Part shown: positions 28,130 through 37,020 of the stretch, one piece after another | Position numbering within the stretch: the first letter of the stretch is position 1 | How the letters are laid out: the number at the start of each line of letters is the position of its first letter | DNA from: Ottelia alismoides | Lineage: Eukaryota; Streptophyta; Magnoliopsida; Alismatales; Hydrocharitaceae | Direction: 5' to 3' | Assembly: GCA_037367405.1 (NCBI GenBank) | Contig: JAZKJV010011400.1 | Location: forward strand, 4,958,501-5,022,500 | DNA: 64,000 nucleotides | The notes under the pieces: model-generated | Databases searched by the model: none | Seen by the model: the letters and a program-made list of their open reading frames with translations, nothing else | What the model was told of the DNA's origin: nothing | Translations under genes and position numbers: made by a program

Positions 28130-30298
28130 GTGAAAGCAATGAAGTTGGTTGTCGGGTTGACTCTGTGCCTGGTCGCTAGCGCCGCAGGTGCGCTCCCGGC
28201 GCAAGACGAACCGGCAGCCGAGCTTCGATCGGCTTATCGAATCGAGATACCTCTGCCGATCGTAGGCGCGCGCGACGAGGCCATTCAGCGTCAGATCAAC
28301 CAGGTGGCCAACAAGGCTCGTGGTGGCCAGCGCCCGATCGTGGTGCTGGACTTTACCTTCAAGGAAGCCGAAGGCAGCGACGCTGATGGCAGCAGTTCGT
28401 CCCGAGGGACCAGTTTCGAGCGAGCTCTCTCGTTGGCTCGCTATTTGACCAGCTCGGCGGCCTCCAAGGTGCGCTTGATCGCTTACATCTCGCGACCGAT
28501 CGAAGGCCATGCTGTTTTGCCCGTGTTGGCTTGCGAAGACATCATAGCCAGTGAAGAGGCTGAGCTAGGCAGAGCCAGCATTGATGAACCCAAGGTCGAT
28601 GAAGTGATTCGCGGTGCTTATCGCGAACTGGTTAAGTCGCGCCAACCGCTGCTGGAAGCCGCCGTGGCAGCCATGTTGGATCCGAACGTCGAACTGTACG
28701 AAGTCGAAATGACGGATGGCAGCAAGTCGGTTGTCGTGGGCACAGATGCCAAGCGGCTGCGGGACGAAGGCAAGCTGATTAGCCAGTCGCCTATCTGGTC
28801 TGGTGGTGGCCTGGCCAGCTTTAACGCGTCTACTATGCGCAAGCAAGGTTGGGTGGCGAACGTCGTGCCAGGCGTGGAACAATTGCCTGCTGCGCTCAAC
28901 CTTACCGGTCGCTTGCAGAACGTGCGTTTGCAACCTGAGAAATGGGATGCCGTTACGCTCGAGATTGCCGATCCACTAACCGCTCAGCGAGTTAACCAAT
29001 TCATTCGCTCAGTCGGCGAGCGCAAGAAGCAATCCAACTTCAACTTGCTGATCGTCGATGTCCATGATGTGAATGCCGAATTCAGCCAGGCTCTGAGGTT
29101 AGCGCAGTTCTTGAGGGAACTGGAAGCGGAAGGGATAACCACTGCGTCGGTGATTACTCAGTCGTGTGCCACGCCCGTGCTGCTACCTGCCTTGGTATGC
29201 GACCAGGTGATCGTGTTGGAAAGTGCCAACTTGGGATCGGTCGATCGCAAACCAGGCATGGTACAAGCCCTAACGGAGGCGAACCGTGCAGCCTTGGAGG
29301 CGATCGAGCAGCAGACAGGCCGGCCTGCGAGTTTGATGACTGCGGCGATGGATCCTGAGTGCGTAGTCAAGTTGTATGTGCATCAGACTAGTGGCAAGCA
29401 ATTGCCGCTGGCCGAGTGGCAGCTCAAGCGTCAGGTGCGGCCGGAAGATTGGGTGGCCAATGAGACCTTGGTCAGCGATGGAGTCGTGTCGGCCGACGTG
29501 GCCTTGCGATTTGGACTGATCGATGGCCGTGCGGCCGATCAGGCAGCTGCCTGGCGAGAAATTGGCGTGGTGGACACACCGGAGTCCTTGCGCGAACCCT
29601 TTGTCGAGACAGTGATTCAACGCATGCTGGCCTTTGAATGGTTGCCTCGCATGTTGGTCATGATCGGGTTTATGGCGCTGATGATCGAGATGGGTAGCCC
29701 TGGCCTGGGACTGGGCGGCTTTGTTTCGCTGGTCTGCTTCTTGGGCTTCTTCTGGATCGAGGGACTCAATGGCAACGTTGAATGGCTGGAGATCTTGCTG
29801 TTCCTGGCGGGTATGACTGCGCTGGCGATAGAGTTGTTTGTCCTGCCCGGCTTTGGCGTGTTCGGAATCGGCGGGGCGCTGATGGTGCTGACCTCAATCG
29901 TGCTGGCCAGCCAGACATTCGTGTTTCCATCCAACTCCGAACAGTTGACCCTGATCGCCAACAATTTGTTCTGGGTAGCCATCTGTGCCTTGATGGTGGT
30001 TATCGGAGCGGTGGCCATGGGACGCCGACTGGAGAACACGCCGGTGCTGCGCTTCTTGACCATTGAGCCGGCCGGTACGGACGATGTGGCCGAGTTGGAA
30101 GCCCGCGAGGCGATTGTTCACTGGGAGCATTTGCTTGGTCAGGACGGGCTGACGACCACTCGGCTTAATCCCAGTGGCAAAGCCCAGTTTGGCCGGATGA
30201 TTGTCAATGTCTTGGGTACCCAGATGATCGATGAAGGCGTAGCGGTCCGCGTGGTCGAGGTACGCGGCAACAGCGTGTTCGTCGAACCGCTGGAGTAG
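28130..30298 (+). CDS. NfeD-family membrane protein with two ClpP-like domains
   Basis: The GTG at 28130 is chosen because AAGGA lies 7 nt upstream; an ATG at 28139 is possible. The 722-residue product has a signal peptide ending GALPA|QDE. Two ClpP/SppA-like domains follow (about 30-230 and 280-480). Four membrane helices lie at about 505-640, including the NfeD pattern GLGLGGFVSLVCFLGFF and FVLPGFGVFGIGG. The C-terminal OB-fold (about 660-722) ends VEVRGNSVFVEPLE. NfeD proteins partner with stomatins and help keep membranes in order. In both ClpP-like domains the usual Ser of the A-S-A-G motif appears replaced (EGHAVLPVLACED and CATPVLLPALVCD), so proteolysis is doubtful. No stomatin gene is adjacent. 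Confidence 0.85.
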   Translation: MKAMKLVVGLTLCLVASAAGALPAQDEPAAELRSAYRIEIPLPIVGARDEAIQRQINQVANKARGGQRPIVVLDFTFKEAEGSDADGSSSSRGTSFERALSLARYLTSSAASKVRLIAYISRPIEGHAVLPVLACEDIIASEEAELGRASIDEPKVDEVIRGAYRELVKSRQPLLEAAVAAMLDPNVELYEVEMTDGSKSVVVGTDAKRLRDEGKLISQSPIWSGGGLASFNASTMRKQGWVANVVPGVEQLPAALNLTGRLQNVRLQPEKWDAVTLEIADPLTAQRVNQFIRSVGERKKQSNFNLLIVDVHDVNAEFSQALRLAQFLRELEAEGITTASVITQSCATPVLLPALVCDQVIVLESANLGSVDRKPGMVQALTEANRAALEAIEQQTGRPASLMTAAMDPECVVKLYVHQTSGKQLPLAEWQLKRQVRPEDWVANETLVSDGVVSADVALRFGLIDGRAADQAAAWREIGVVDTPESLREPFVETVIQRMLAFEWLPRMLVMIGFMALMIEMGSPGLGLGGFVSLVCFLGFFWIEGLNGNVEWLEILLFLAGMTALAIELFVLPGFGVFGIGGALMVLTSIVLASQTFVFPSNSEQLTLIANNLFWVAICALMVVIGAVAMGRRLENTPVLRFLTIEPAGTDDVAELEAREAIVHWEHLLGQDGLTTTRLNPSGKAQFGRMIVNVLGTQMIDEGVAVRVVEVRGNSVFVEPLE

Positions 30299-30475
30299 TA
30301 GCCGCGTAGCCACCGTCGCCAGAGGGTAGCCGCAAATCGTAGCCACCGTCGCCAGACGGTGGATTCAAGTCGTAGCCAGACGGTGGATTCAAGTCGTAGC
30401 CAGACGGTGGATTCAAGTCGTAGCCAGACGGTGGATTAAAGTCGTAGCCACCGTCGCCAGACGGTGGACGCGATG
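30299..30475. repeat. REP-like hairpin array with 24-bp tandem derivatives
   Basis: Full GTAGCC hairpin units start at 30339 and 30444 (CCACCGTC and GACGGTGG around GCCA). Between them three 24-bp units start at 30372, 30396 and 30420. Each equals the 33-bp full unit minus the 9 nt ACCGTCGCC, as expected from a deletion between the two GCCA words. The array begins right after the NfeD stop codon. The rest of the gap to 30565 holds nothing I recognise. Confidence 0.8.
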
Positions 30476-30565
30476 GCTAACGTTTCCCACTATTCATCTA
30501 TTCATCAGCATTGGCCATTAACACTACCTCCAGCAAAACGAGCCTGCCGAGTGGGGTTTGGCCAC

Positions 30566-31672
30566 TTAGGGCAAGGTGACATCCCATACTTTAGCGCGAC
30601 GTGCTTTACCGCTGGGGCCTTCTATGTTCAGGACCACGACATATTCGCCGGCTTTTTTATATGTGTGGATGGGATGTTGAGCTTCGGAGGTAGTGCCGTC
30701 GCCGAAGTCCCAATTCCACTTGGTGATCTTGCCGGTTGAGTCATCATGGAAGGCGACGCGGCGGGCTGGCGCGTCCAGAACTTTGAACGACCAATCGGCG
30801 GCGATGGCTGGCCGCAGCGATTCCTCCAGGGGCATCAAGCGGAAGGCGACCAGGTCGGACGCATTGCCATACATGGTGGTTTTATGGGACAGGTTCCAAA
30901 AAGTGTTCTTACCATCTTCTTTATGGTCGAAGTCCATAATCGCCCATGACATGCCGATCAGCTTGTTCTCGCTCAGTTGGCTGGGGATGGCGCGCGAGGC
31001 GTCGGGGGGCGCGTGGTCGAAGGGAGTGATCCAGAACTCGAGGGTCAGCTTGCCGGCTTCGCCATGTTTGAAGTTGTAACGCGTGACGGCGTTGGCATGG
31101 GGCAAATCTTTGATCCAAGGTTGGCTGCCCCAAACCATGGTCCAGTCCTTGCCTTGGGCTGGCGTAAAGATGTGATAGTTCTGGGCGTGGATACCGTGAT
31201 ACTGAAAGTGAGTTTCCAGTTTATCGCGGAGATTCTCGATCGGGTGAAATTGGCGGACGAAGGGACCGCCTGAGAGATCTCCGTCAACGACCAGTTCCAA
31301 AACATCGTTATGCAGGTCGGTGCGTTCAAAGTCCCAGTAGTTGTCATGGGCTTCGTAGAGGAAGTAGAGTTGGTGCATGCCTTTGACCCAGCCGACGCGG
31401 ATCTTGACATCCAAGTTGTCGAGATCGAATTTGTCGTCCAGCTTCTGGTAAGTCTCGCGATGGTCCTGCATGGTAATGACGTATTCGGCCGGGACCATAT
31501 CCCAATCTTCGGTAGCCCCATCGATGCGGGGGATCTTGTCGGGCGGGAACTGGAAGATCTTGTATTCCACTCCCGGCCGAGCCAGGTTGACCGGATCGGG
31601 TCCCTGAGCCTCGCATGGGATGCTTGCAAAACCCAACAGCACAAACGCGACCAGCACCAACCAGCACCTCAT
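30566..31672 (-). CDS. Exported CBM9-like and PKD domain protein
   Basis: The ATG at 31672 is preceded by GGAGGAGG 5 nt upstream, one of the strongest ribosome binding sites here, and gives 368 residues with a signal peptide ending CEA|QGP. Residues about 40-270 resemble a family 9 carbohydrate-binding module: KIPRIDGATEDWDMVP, VRVGW-like strand with HQLYFLYEAHDN and NDVLELVVDGD. The C-terminal 80 residues are a PKD domain with WNWDFGDGTTS and HTYKKAGEYVVVL. Both are extracellular binding folds, so the protein probably binds a polysaccharide or glycoprotein. No catalytic domain is seen. The gene stands alone. Confidence 0.82.
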   Translation of the reverse strand: MRCWLVLVAFVLLGFASIPCEAQGPDPVNLARPGVEYKIFQFPPDKIPRIDGATEDWDMVPAEYVITMQDHRETYQKLDDKFDLDNLDVKIRVGWVKGMHQLYFLYEAHDNYWDFERTDLHNDVLELVVDGDLSGGPFVRQFHPIENLRDKLETHFQYHGIHAQNYHIFTPAQGKDWTMVWGSQPWIKDLPHANAVTRYNFKHGEAGKLTLEFWITPFDHAPPDASRAIPSQLSENKLIGMSWAIMDFDHKEDGKNTFWNLSHKTTMYGNASDLVAFRLMPLEESLRPAIAADWSFKVLDAPARRVAFHDDSTGKITKWNWDFGDGTTSEAQHPIHTYKKAGEYVVVLNIEGPSGKARRAKVWDVTLP

Positions 31673-32546
31673 AACCGCCTCCTCCCAAACTGAATTTTGC
31701 CAGCATTGTAACGCATCCCGCATAGAAGCGAGTGGATCGTTGCTTGGGCACTGCTGCCCGAGCCGATTCACACAGGGACACACCCGCGCCGCCACCGCAA
31801 TGCTAGCAATTACCAAAACAACGGGGACACACCCTGCGACTTTCGCCTTCGCGGGCGTTTGCTAGCAAATGATTGGTGGTTAGCTTGGGCACTCTTGCCC
31901 GAGTGATTCGAGGTGGGGACATACCCGCGCTGCCGAGCCGCCACCGCAATGCTAGCAATTACCAAAACAACGGGGACACACCCTGCGACTTTCGCTTCGG
32001 CGAGCGTTTGCTAGCAAATGATTGGTGGTTAGCTTGGGCACTCTTGCCCGAGTGATTCGAGGTGGGGACATACCCGCGCTGCCGCGCCGCCACCGCAATG
32101 CTAGCAATTACCAAAACAACGGGGACACACCCTGCGACTTTCGCTTCGGCGAGCGTTTGCTAGCAAATGATTGGTGGTTAGCTTGGGCACTCTTGCCCGA
32201 GTGATTCGAGGTGGGGACATACCCGCGCTGCCGAGCCGCCAGCGCAATGCTAGCAAGTGCCAAAACAACGGGGACACACCCTGCGACCTGCGCTTCGGCG
32301 AGCGTTTGCTAGCAAATGAACGGCTGCTGGCCAAGCGGTGTTAAGAATGGCATTCGGCGTTTGTAGTTCCGAAGTGGGGGCTCGCCCTGGGCTGGCAAGG
32401 GACCGGAGTTGCTTTTTCCTCGGGCAAGACTCATACTTTATGCTCCTACCTCAATTCCCACCTAACCATGGCCCGCTGGTGTCAGCCACGGATGTGCGCA
32501 CCGGAGCCTTCCCGCCTCGCCCGTTAGCAACAAAGGATCGAGCCCC
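31673..32546. repeat. Intergenic region with a 149-bp tandem repeat (31741-32319)
   Basis: The 874-bp gap is dominated by 3.9 copies of a 149-bp unit. The word TGCTAGCAA...CCAAAACAACGGGG starts at 31801, 31950, 32099 and 32248, exactly 149 bp apart. Each unit carries two GCTAGC words, GGGGACACACCCTGCG, and a CTTGGGC...GCCCGAG hairpin. Inner copies are nearly identical; the outer copies have diverged. Two identical 60-codon frames inside it are by-products of the repetition. 149 is not a multiple of three, so no repeat protein is encoded. I see nothing definite in 32320-32546. Confidence 0.9.
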
Positions 32547-35500
32547 ATGGATCGACTCGTCCGCGACCGTTTGCGTGCTGCGATCGTCTACCTGTGCCTG
32601 GTTGGTGCCAGCGCCAATTTGTGGGCACAAGCTCCAGAAGCTTCGCCGCCAGCAGCGCCCGCCGCTCCCGTGTCACCACCGGCTGCATCACCTACTGCAG
32701 AGACTCAACCAGCAGCCCAACCTGCGAGCGAACCTTTACACACCATCATTGATCGCATGATCGCAGCGGACTTGCCTCACTTGTCGGCTAGTCCCGCTCC
32801 CGATGCGATCTTTTTGCGACGGTTGTCCCTGGATCTTCGCGGTGTGGTCCCTACGGCCGAAGAACTGGCGGCTTTTAAGGCTGATGCGGATCCCAACAAG
32901 CGAGCGACGTGGGTCGACCGCTTCATGGCTGATCCCTTGCATCAAGAGCACATGGTCGATTGGCTAGACAAGACCCTGATGCAGCGTCGGCCGTTCGCTC
33001 AAGTCGATCGCAACAGTTGGCTCAAATGGCTCCGCGACAATGTCGAAGCCAGAACCCCGCTCAATGCTTTAGTCACCCAAATTCTGACGGCCAACTGGTG
33101 GGATAACAGCCAGCGGCCGGCGCTGCGGTTTTTTCTCGAACGCACAGGCGATCCGCATTTGATCACCCGCGATCTCTCGCGAGTCATGCTAGGCCGCGAT
33201 CAGCAGTGCAATCAGTGCCATGACCATCCCTTGGTCGCTGAGTATCGACAAGTTGACTATCAAGGCATGTTGGCGTTTGTGTCCGCCAGCGCGACGGTGG
33301 AAGGTTCCACCAAAGATGACAAAGGCGCGGAGGTAAAATCGCAACTCTATGTTGAACGACCGGGGGCTGATGCACCGTTTGAATCCGTCTTCGAAAAAGG
33401 CGTCGCCTTGCGAACCGGTCCGCGTTTGCCCGTCAGTACTGAAATCTTCGAAACTTACATAGAGCCCGATGCTCGGCTGCAAAAAGATGCGCCTCCGACT
33501 TCTTTTGCTGGTGTGCCCAAGCCGCCGGTACAAAGTCGTCGCGCTCTGTTGGCCGACCAACTGACTAGCAAACAGTCGCGGCCATTTGCCCGCAATTTCG
33601 CCAATCGCATTTGGGCGATTGCGTTCGGCCGCGGCATCGTCCATCCGCTGGACATGCACCACGCCGATAACCCACCGGCCCATCCTGAACTACTCGAGCA
33701 GTTGACGACAGCTCTGATCGAGATGCAGTTTGATTACGATCGGCTGCTGAAAGAACTGGTACTCACCAGCGCTTATGGCAGAAGTACCGAAGCCGATTTT
33801 CAGCCCTGGCCGATCGCCATGTCGGCCCCGGTCGACGCGGGGGCTGCGGAGTTAGCCGAGATGGCGTCGGCAGCCAGCACCCGCAAAGAAGCTCTCAATG
33901 CGGAACTGGCCAAGGCCAACGAAGCCGATAAGGTCAGCGACCAAGCGCTTGAAACCGTTAGCACCGCTTGGCGCCAGGCGCAAGCTGCTCGCAACGCAGC
34001 GCGCTCTGAACTGGACAAAGCAGAAGCCGCCTTCAACGATGTGAAAAAGAAAAGCGACGAAGCTGCGGCTGCTCACGCCGTTGCCGTCAAGAAACAGCAA
34101 GACGCTAACGCCCGTATCGCCTTGATCGACGAAGCCGCCGCTAAATTGCAGCAAGCCATTGCTCTCAGCACAGGTGGGGCCGATGCTGAACTGACTGCAG
34201 CCATTGCCACAACCAAGGCCAAGACCGATGCGGCTCGGGCTGAGTTGCCGGCCCTGGAGAAAGCTGCGGCCGATGCCCAAGCAGCGGCTCAAGCTGCCTT
34301 AGTCGCCGTCGATGCGCCGCGCGCCAAAGTTAAAGAAGTTGCCGCGGCTCTCGATGTTCAACAAGCTGCCTTGGCCACGGTCGACGCCAGTTATGCACAG
34401 GCTCGCCAGGTTTGGGCCAGCAATCGTTCACGCATCGCTCTGTTAACCAACCAGATCGATCGCTGCGATAACTGCCTGGCGATGGTCCAAGCCGTCGCGG
34501 CCGCTCGCAATCAAGCGGGTCAGCGCAGCACCATCGAGTCGCAATTGGTAGCCGAACAAGGCAAGCTGCCGGCGCTCGAGGCACAAGTCAAACAAGCCAC
34601 CGATGCTCAAGCGGCTGGCAACCAGCAACTGGCAGATGCCAACGCCGCGCTGGCCGCTGCCAAACAAGCGATGGTCAAGCACGAAGCCGAATTGGCTCAA
34701 CTTCGCGATGCCCTGGCACAGCTAGAGAAGACCACGGTCTTGGTCACCACCCCTGATCCGCTGAAGGCCGCCAGCACGGCCATCAACGAAACTCTGGCCG
34801 CCAAGACCACAGCCACGTCGGGCCTGGTGACGATGATCGCTCAGAACGAACAGGCGGTCATGGCTGCAACCACCAACCTGGCCACCCTCCAAGCTGCACA
34901 GGCAAGCGCTGCCCAAGCCCTGGCCGCGCAGCAAACTGTGATCGCTACCCGGCAAGCGGAATTCAGTGCGCAGCAAACCAGCCTCAACGAGTCGATCAGC
35001 AAGGCCCGCGATGCCTGGCAGTCGGTGATGAATGATCAACAAGTGCAGTTGGCCATGGGGGCCATGCGGCCGCTGTCGCCTGAGCAGTTGGGCCAGAGCA
35101 TCCTGCGTATTTCGGGTGTGTTTGATAACTATGTGCAAGTCGAGCTGAACGAATTGCAGAAGAGTGCTCCGCTGCCGGAAGGAGCTGATCAATCGACAGT
35201 GGCCAAGCGACAGCAGCAGGCAGTGCGTGGCGCTTGGGACAAGCTGCGAGGCAACATCGATATCTTTGCCAGCTTGTATGCCTCTGGCGTCGGCCAAACG
35301 GCTGACGAATATTTTGCTTCACCAGACCAGGCGCTCTACATGGCCAACGGTGGCGCCGTCTTTCCCTGGTCCGGCCCCAATGGTCAGAATGTGACGGCGC
35401 GGATGATCGCGCAGAAGGACAACGCAGCCGCCGCGACGGAACTGTACAACATTCTGCTGGCGCGCGATCCGCTGCCCAGCGAAGTCGCCTTTGTATCCGA

Positions 35501-35594
35501 ACAACTAACAGCCGCCGGTGATGCGCGGGCCGCTGTTTGTCAGGAATTGGTGTGGGCCACGCTTACCGGCGTCGAGTTTCGTTTCTATCGTTAG
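32547..35594 (+). CDS. DUF1549 / DUF1553 protein with a large Ala-rich coiled coil
   Basis: A 1015-residue exported protein (signal to about residue 28, then a Pro/Ala-rich linker). AAAGGA lies 9 nt before the ATG. It lacks the N-terminal PSCyt1 domain. DUF1549 occupies about 60-260 (FLRRLSLDLRGVVPT, DWLDKTLMQRRPF) with CNQCHDHP at about 221. The first part of DUF1553 follows (about 320-425; FARNFANRIWAIAFGRGI, HPELLEQLTTALIEM). An insertion of about 400 residues (435-840) is an Ala/Gln/Lys-rich heptad coiled coil. The rest of DUF1553 (about 850-1015) closes with WATLTGVEFRFYR. It heads an operon with DUF1501 and WD40 genes (32 and 107 nt apart). The coiled coil probably oligomerises the protein or spans the periplasm. 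Confidence 0.88.
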   Translation: MDRLVRDRLRAAIVYLCLVGASANLWAQAPEASPPAAPAAPVSPPAASPTAETQPAAQPASEPLHTIIDRMIAADLPHLSASPAPDAIFLRRLSLDLRGVVPTAEELAAFKADADPNKRATWVDRFMADPLHQEHMVDWLDKTLMQRRPFAQVDRNSWLKWLRDNVEARTPLNALVTQILTANWWDNSQRPALRFFLERTGDPHLITRDLSRVMLGRDQQCNQCHDHPLVAEYRQVDYQGMLAFVSASATVEGSTKDDKGAEVKSQLYVERPGADAPFESVFEKGVALRTGPRLPVSTEIFETYIEPDARLQKDAPPTSFAGVPKPPVQSRRALLADQLTSKQSRPFARNFANRIWAIAFGRGIVHPLDMHHADNPPAHPELLEQLTTALIEMQFDYDRLLKELVLTSAYGRSTEADFQPWPIAMSAPVDAGAAELAEMASAASTRKEALNAELAKANEADKVSDQALETVSTAWRQAQAARNAARSELDKAEAAFNDVKKKSDEAAAAHAVAVKKQQDANARIALIDEAAAKLQQAIALSTGGADAELTAAIATTKAKTDAARAELPALEKAAADAQAAAQAALVAVDAPRAKVKEVAAALDVQQAALATVDASYAQARQVWASNRSRIALLTNQIDRCDNCLAMVQAVAAARNQAGQRSTIESQLVAEQGKLPALEAQVKQATDAQAAGNQQLADANAALAAAKQAMVKHEAELAQLRDALAQLEKTTVLVTTPDPLKAASTAINETLAAKTTATSGLVTMIAQNEQAVMAATTNLATLQAAQASAAQALAAQQTVIATRQAEFSAQQTSLNESISKARDAWQSVMNDQQVQLAMGAMRPLSPEQLGQSILRISGVFDNYVQVELNELQKSAPLPEGADQSTVAKRQQQAVRGAWDKLRGNIDIFASLYASGVGQTADEYFASPDQALYMANGGAVFPWSGPNGQNVTARMIAQKDNAAAATELYNILLARDPLPSEVAFVSEQLTAAGDARAAVCQELVWATLTGVEFRFYR

Positions 35595-35626
35595 TCAATC
35601 TTGGAATTTGCTGAGGACACACAGCC

Positions 35627-36913
35627 ATGCAACGTGCAACTTATGCCTGTGGAACCCGAGAACATTCTCTGGGACGACGTGGTTTCTTGGGCGCGCTGGC
35701 CGGCACGACGGTCGTCGGCAGCCTGGGATGGCTGACACGCGGTTTAGCAGCTGACACCATGAAGGCTCAAGACAAACGCGTCTTGGTTTTCAACATGCAT
35801 GGTGGCCTCAGCCAGCTAGAGAGCTGGGATCCCAAGCCGGGTACCAAAACGGGCGGTCCTTGCCGGGCAATTCCGACCAGCGTGCCTGGTATTCACATCA
35901 GCGAATTACTTCCCTATACCGCTCAGCAGATGCATCACCTCTGCCTGATGCGCGGCGTCAATACTTCCGAAGACGATCACGGTAAAGGCGCCTACATGAT
36001 GATGACCGGACGTCGTCAGACTCCGGCTGCCGATTACCCGCAGATCGGTTCAGTAGCTGCCAAGATGTTGGCTAACCAGTCGCAAACCTTGCCTGGCCAC
36101 ATCGTCATTACACCTGGCGCCGGTGGTGGACGAGGAAACGAGTCGGCCTATCTGGGGCCGCGCTACAACAGTATCGGCTTGGATGGTCAGAAGCCACCGT
36201 TGTATTCTGCCAAGCCCGAAGGGATGGCTGATGAAACGGAAAAACGTCGGCATGCGCTGCGCGAGCGTATTAACAGCGAGTTCCTGTCGCGCGGGCGCAC
36301 CGCGGTCACAGATGCGTATACGCACAGCTACGATCAAGCGCTGCGTCTAATGGAACGTCGCGACGTGTTCGACGTCAACAAAGAATCCGAAAGCGATCAA
36401 GAACGTTACGGTAAAACTGACTTTGGCCGTCAGTGCCTGTTGGCTCGGCGACTGCTCTCCAACGGCGTCTCGTTTGTGCAAGTCACCCACTCCAACTACG
36501 ACACGCACAACGAGAACTTCAATTTCCATATCGAGCAGTTGGGCGAGTTTGATAAACCGTTTGCCACGCTGGTGTCCGACTTGCATACCTTGGGACTGCT
36601 GGATCAAACCCTGGTCGTAGTGCTAAGCGAGTTTGGGCGTACGCCGAATATCAATTTGTACTATGGTCGCGATCACTGGTCGAAAGCCTGGACCGTCGTG
36701 ATGGGCGGAGCCAAAGTTGCTCGCGGAGCGGCCTTTGGGGCTACCAATGCTGAAGGTACGGAAGTGGTTGACGGCCAGGTGGACCACGGTGGATTGTTCC
36801 ACACGTATCTGCAGGCCGTAGGAGTCGATTCGACTCAGTCGCTGATGGTCGATGGGCGCGAATTGCCGCTGGCCGATCCAGCCTCGCAACCGATTTGGAA
36901 AGTCCTCGCCTGA
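35627..36913 (+). CDS. DUF1501 protein, Tat-exported
   Basis: A 428-residue protein with GAGGA 9-10 nt before the ATG. A twin-arginine signal, LGRRGFLGALAG, lies at residues 15-26. Family features: VFNMHGGLSQLESWDPKPG, HISELLPYTAQQMHHLCLM, TDFGRQCLLARRLLSNGVSFVQV, LVVVLSEFGRTPN and YGRDHW. It is the shortest of the three DUF1501 proteins in the window. It is the middle gene of a three-gene set with the coiled-coil DUF1553 gene (32 nt upstream) and a WD40 gene (107 nt downstream). Function of the family is not known; it has the fold of alkaline phosphatase-like enzymes. Confidence 0.92.
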   Translation: MQRATYACGTREHSLGRRGFLGALAGTTVVGSLGWLTRGLAADTMKAQDKRVLVFNMHGGLSQLESWDPKPGTKTGGPCRAIPTSVPGIHISELLPYTAQQMHHLCLMRGVNTSEDDHGKGAYMMMTGRRQTPAADYPQIGSVAAKMLANQSQTLPGHIVITPGAGGGRGNESAYLGPRYNSIGLDGQKPPLYSAKPEGMADETEKRRHALRERINSEFLSRGRTAVTDAYTHSYDQALRLMERRDVFDVNKESESDQERYGKTDFGRQCLLARRLLSNGVSFVQVTHSNYDTHNENFNFHIEQLGEFDKPFATLVSDLHTLGLLDQTLVVVLSEFGRTPNINLYYGRDHWSKAWTVVMGGAKVARGAAFGATNAEGTEVVDGQVDHGGLFHTYLQAVGVDSTQSLMVDGRELPLADPASQPIWKVLA

Positions 36914-37020
36914 CCGATTGCTGACCCGTAATCCTCAGTTGGTCCCGGCCAATTGGCTTGAGTGGATCGCCCGCAATCGGTTCGGCGATGCACGAACTTC
37001 GATCCATAAGGGAGACGACC

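Noticed and set aside
27980..28510. 5' extension of the isochorismatase-ThuA gene
   Set aside because: It would overlap the divergent NfeD gene by several hundred bases and would bury the signal peptide.
30299..30475. CRISPR array
   Set aside because: Units are contiguous or separated only by their own tails; there are no unique spacers of 25-40 bp and no cas genes.
31873..32204. Two identical 60-codon frames
   Set aside because: They arise from the 149-bp tandem repeat. The period is not a multiple of three and neither frame has a ribosome binding site.
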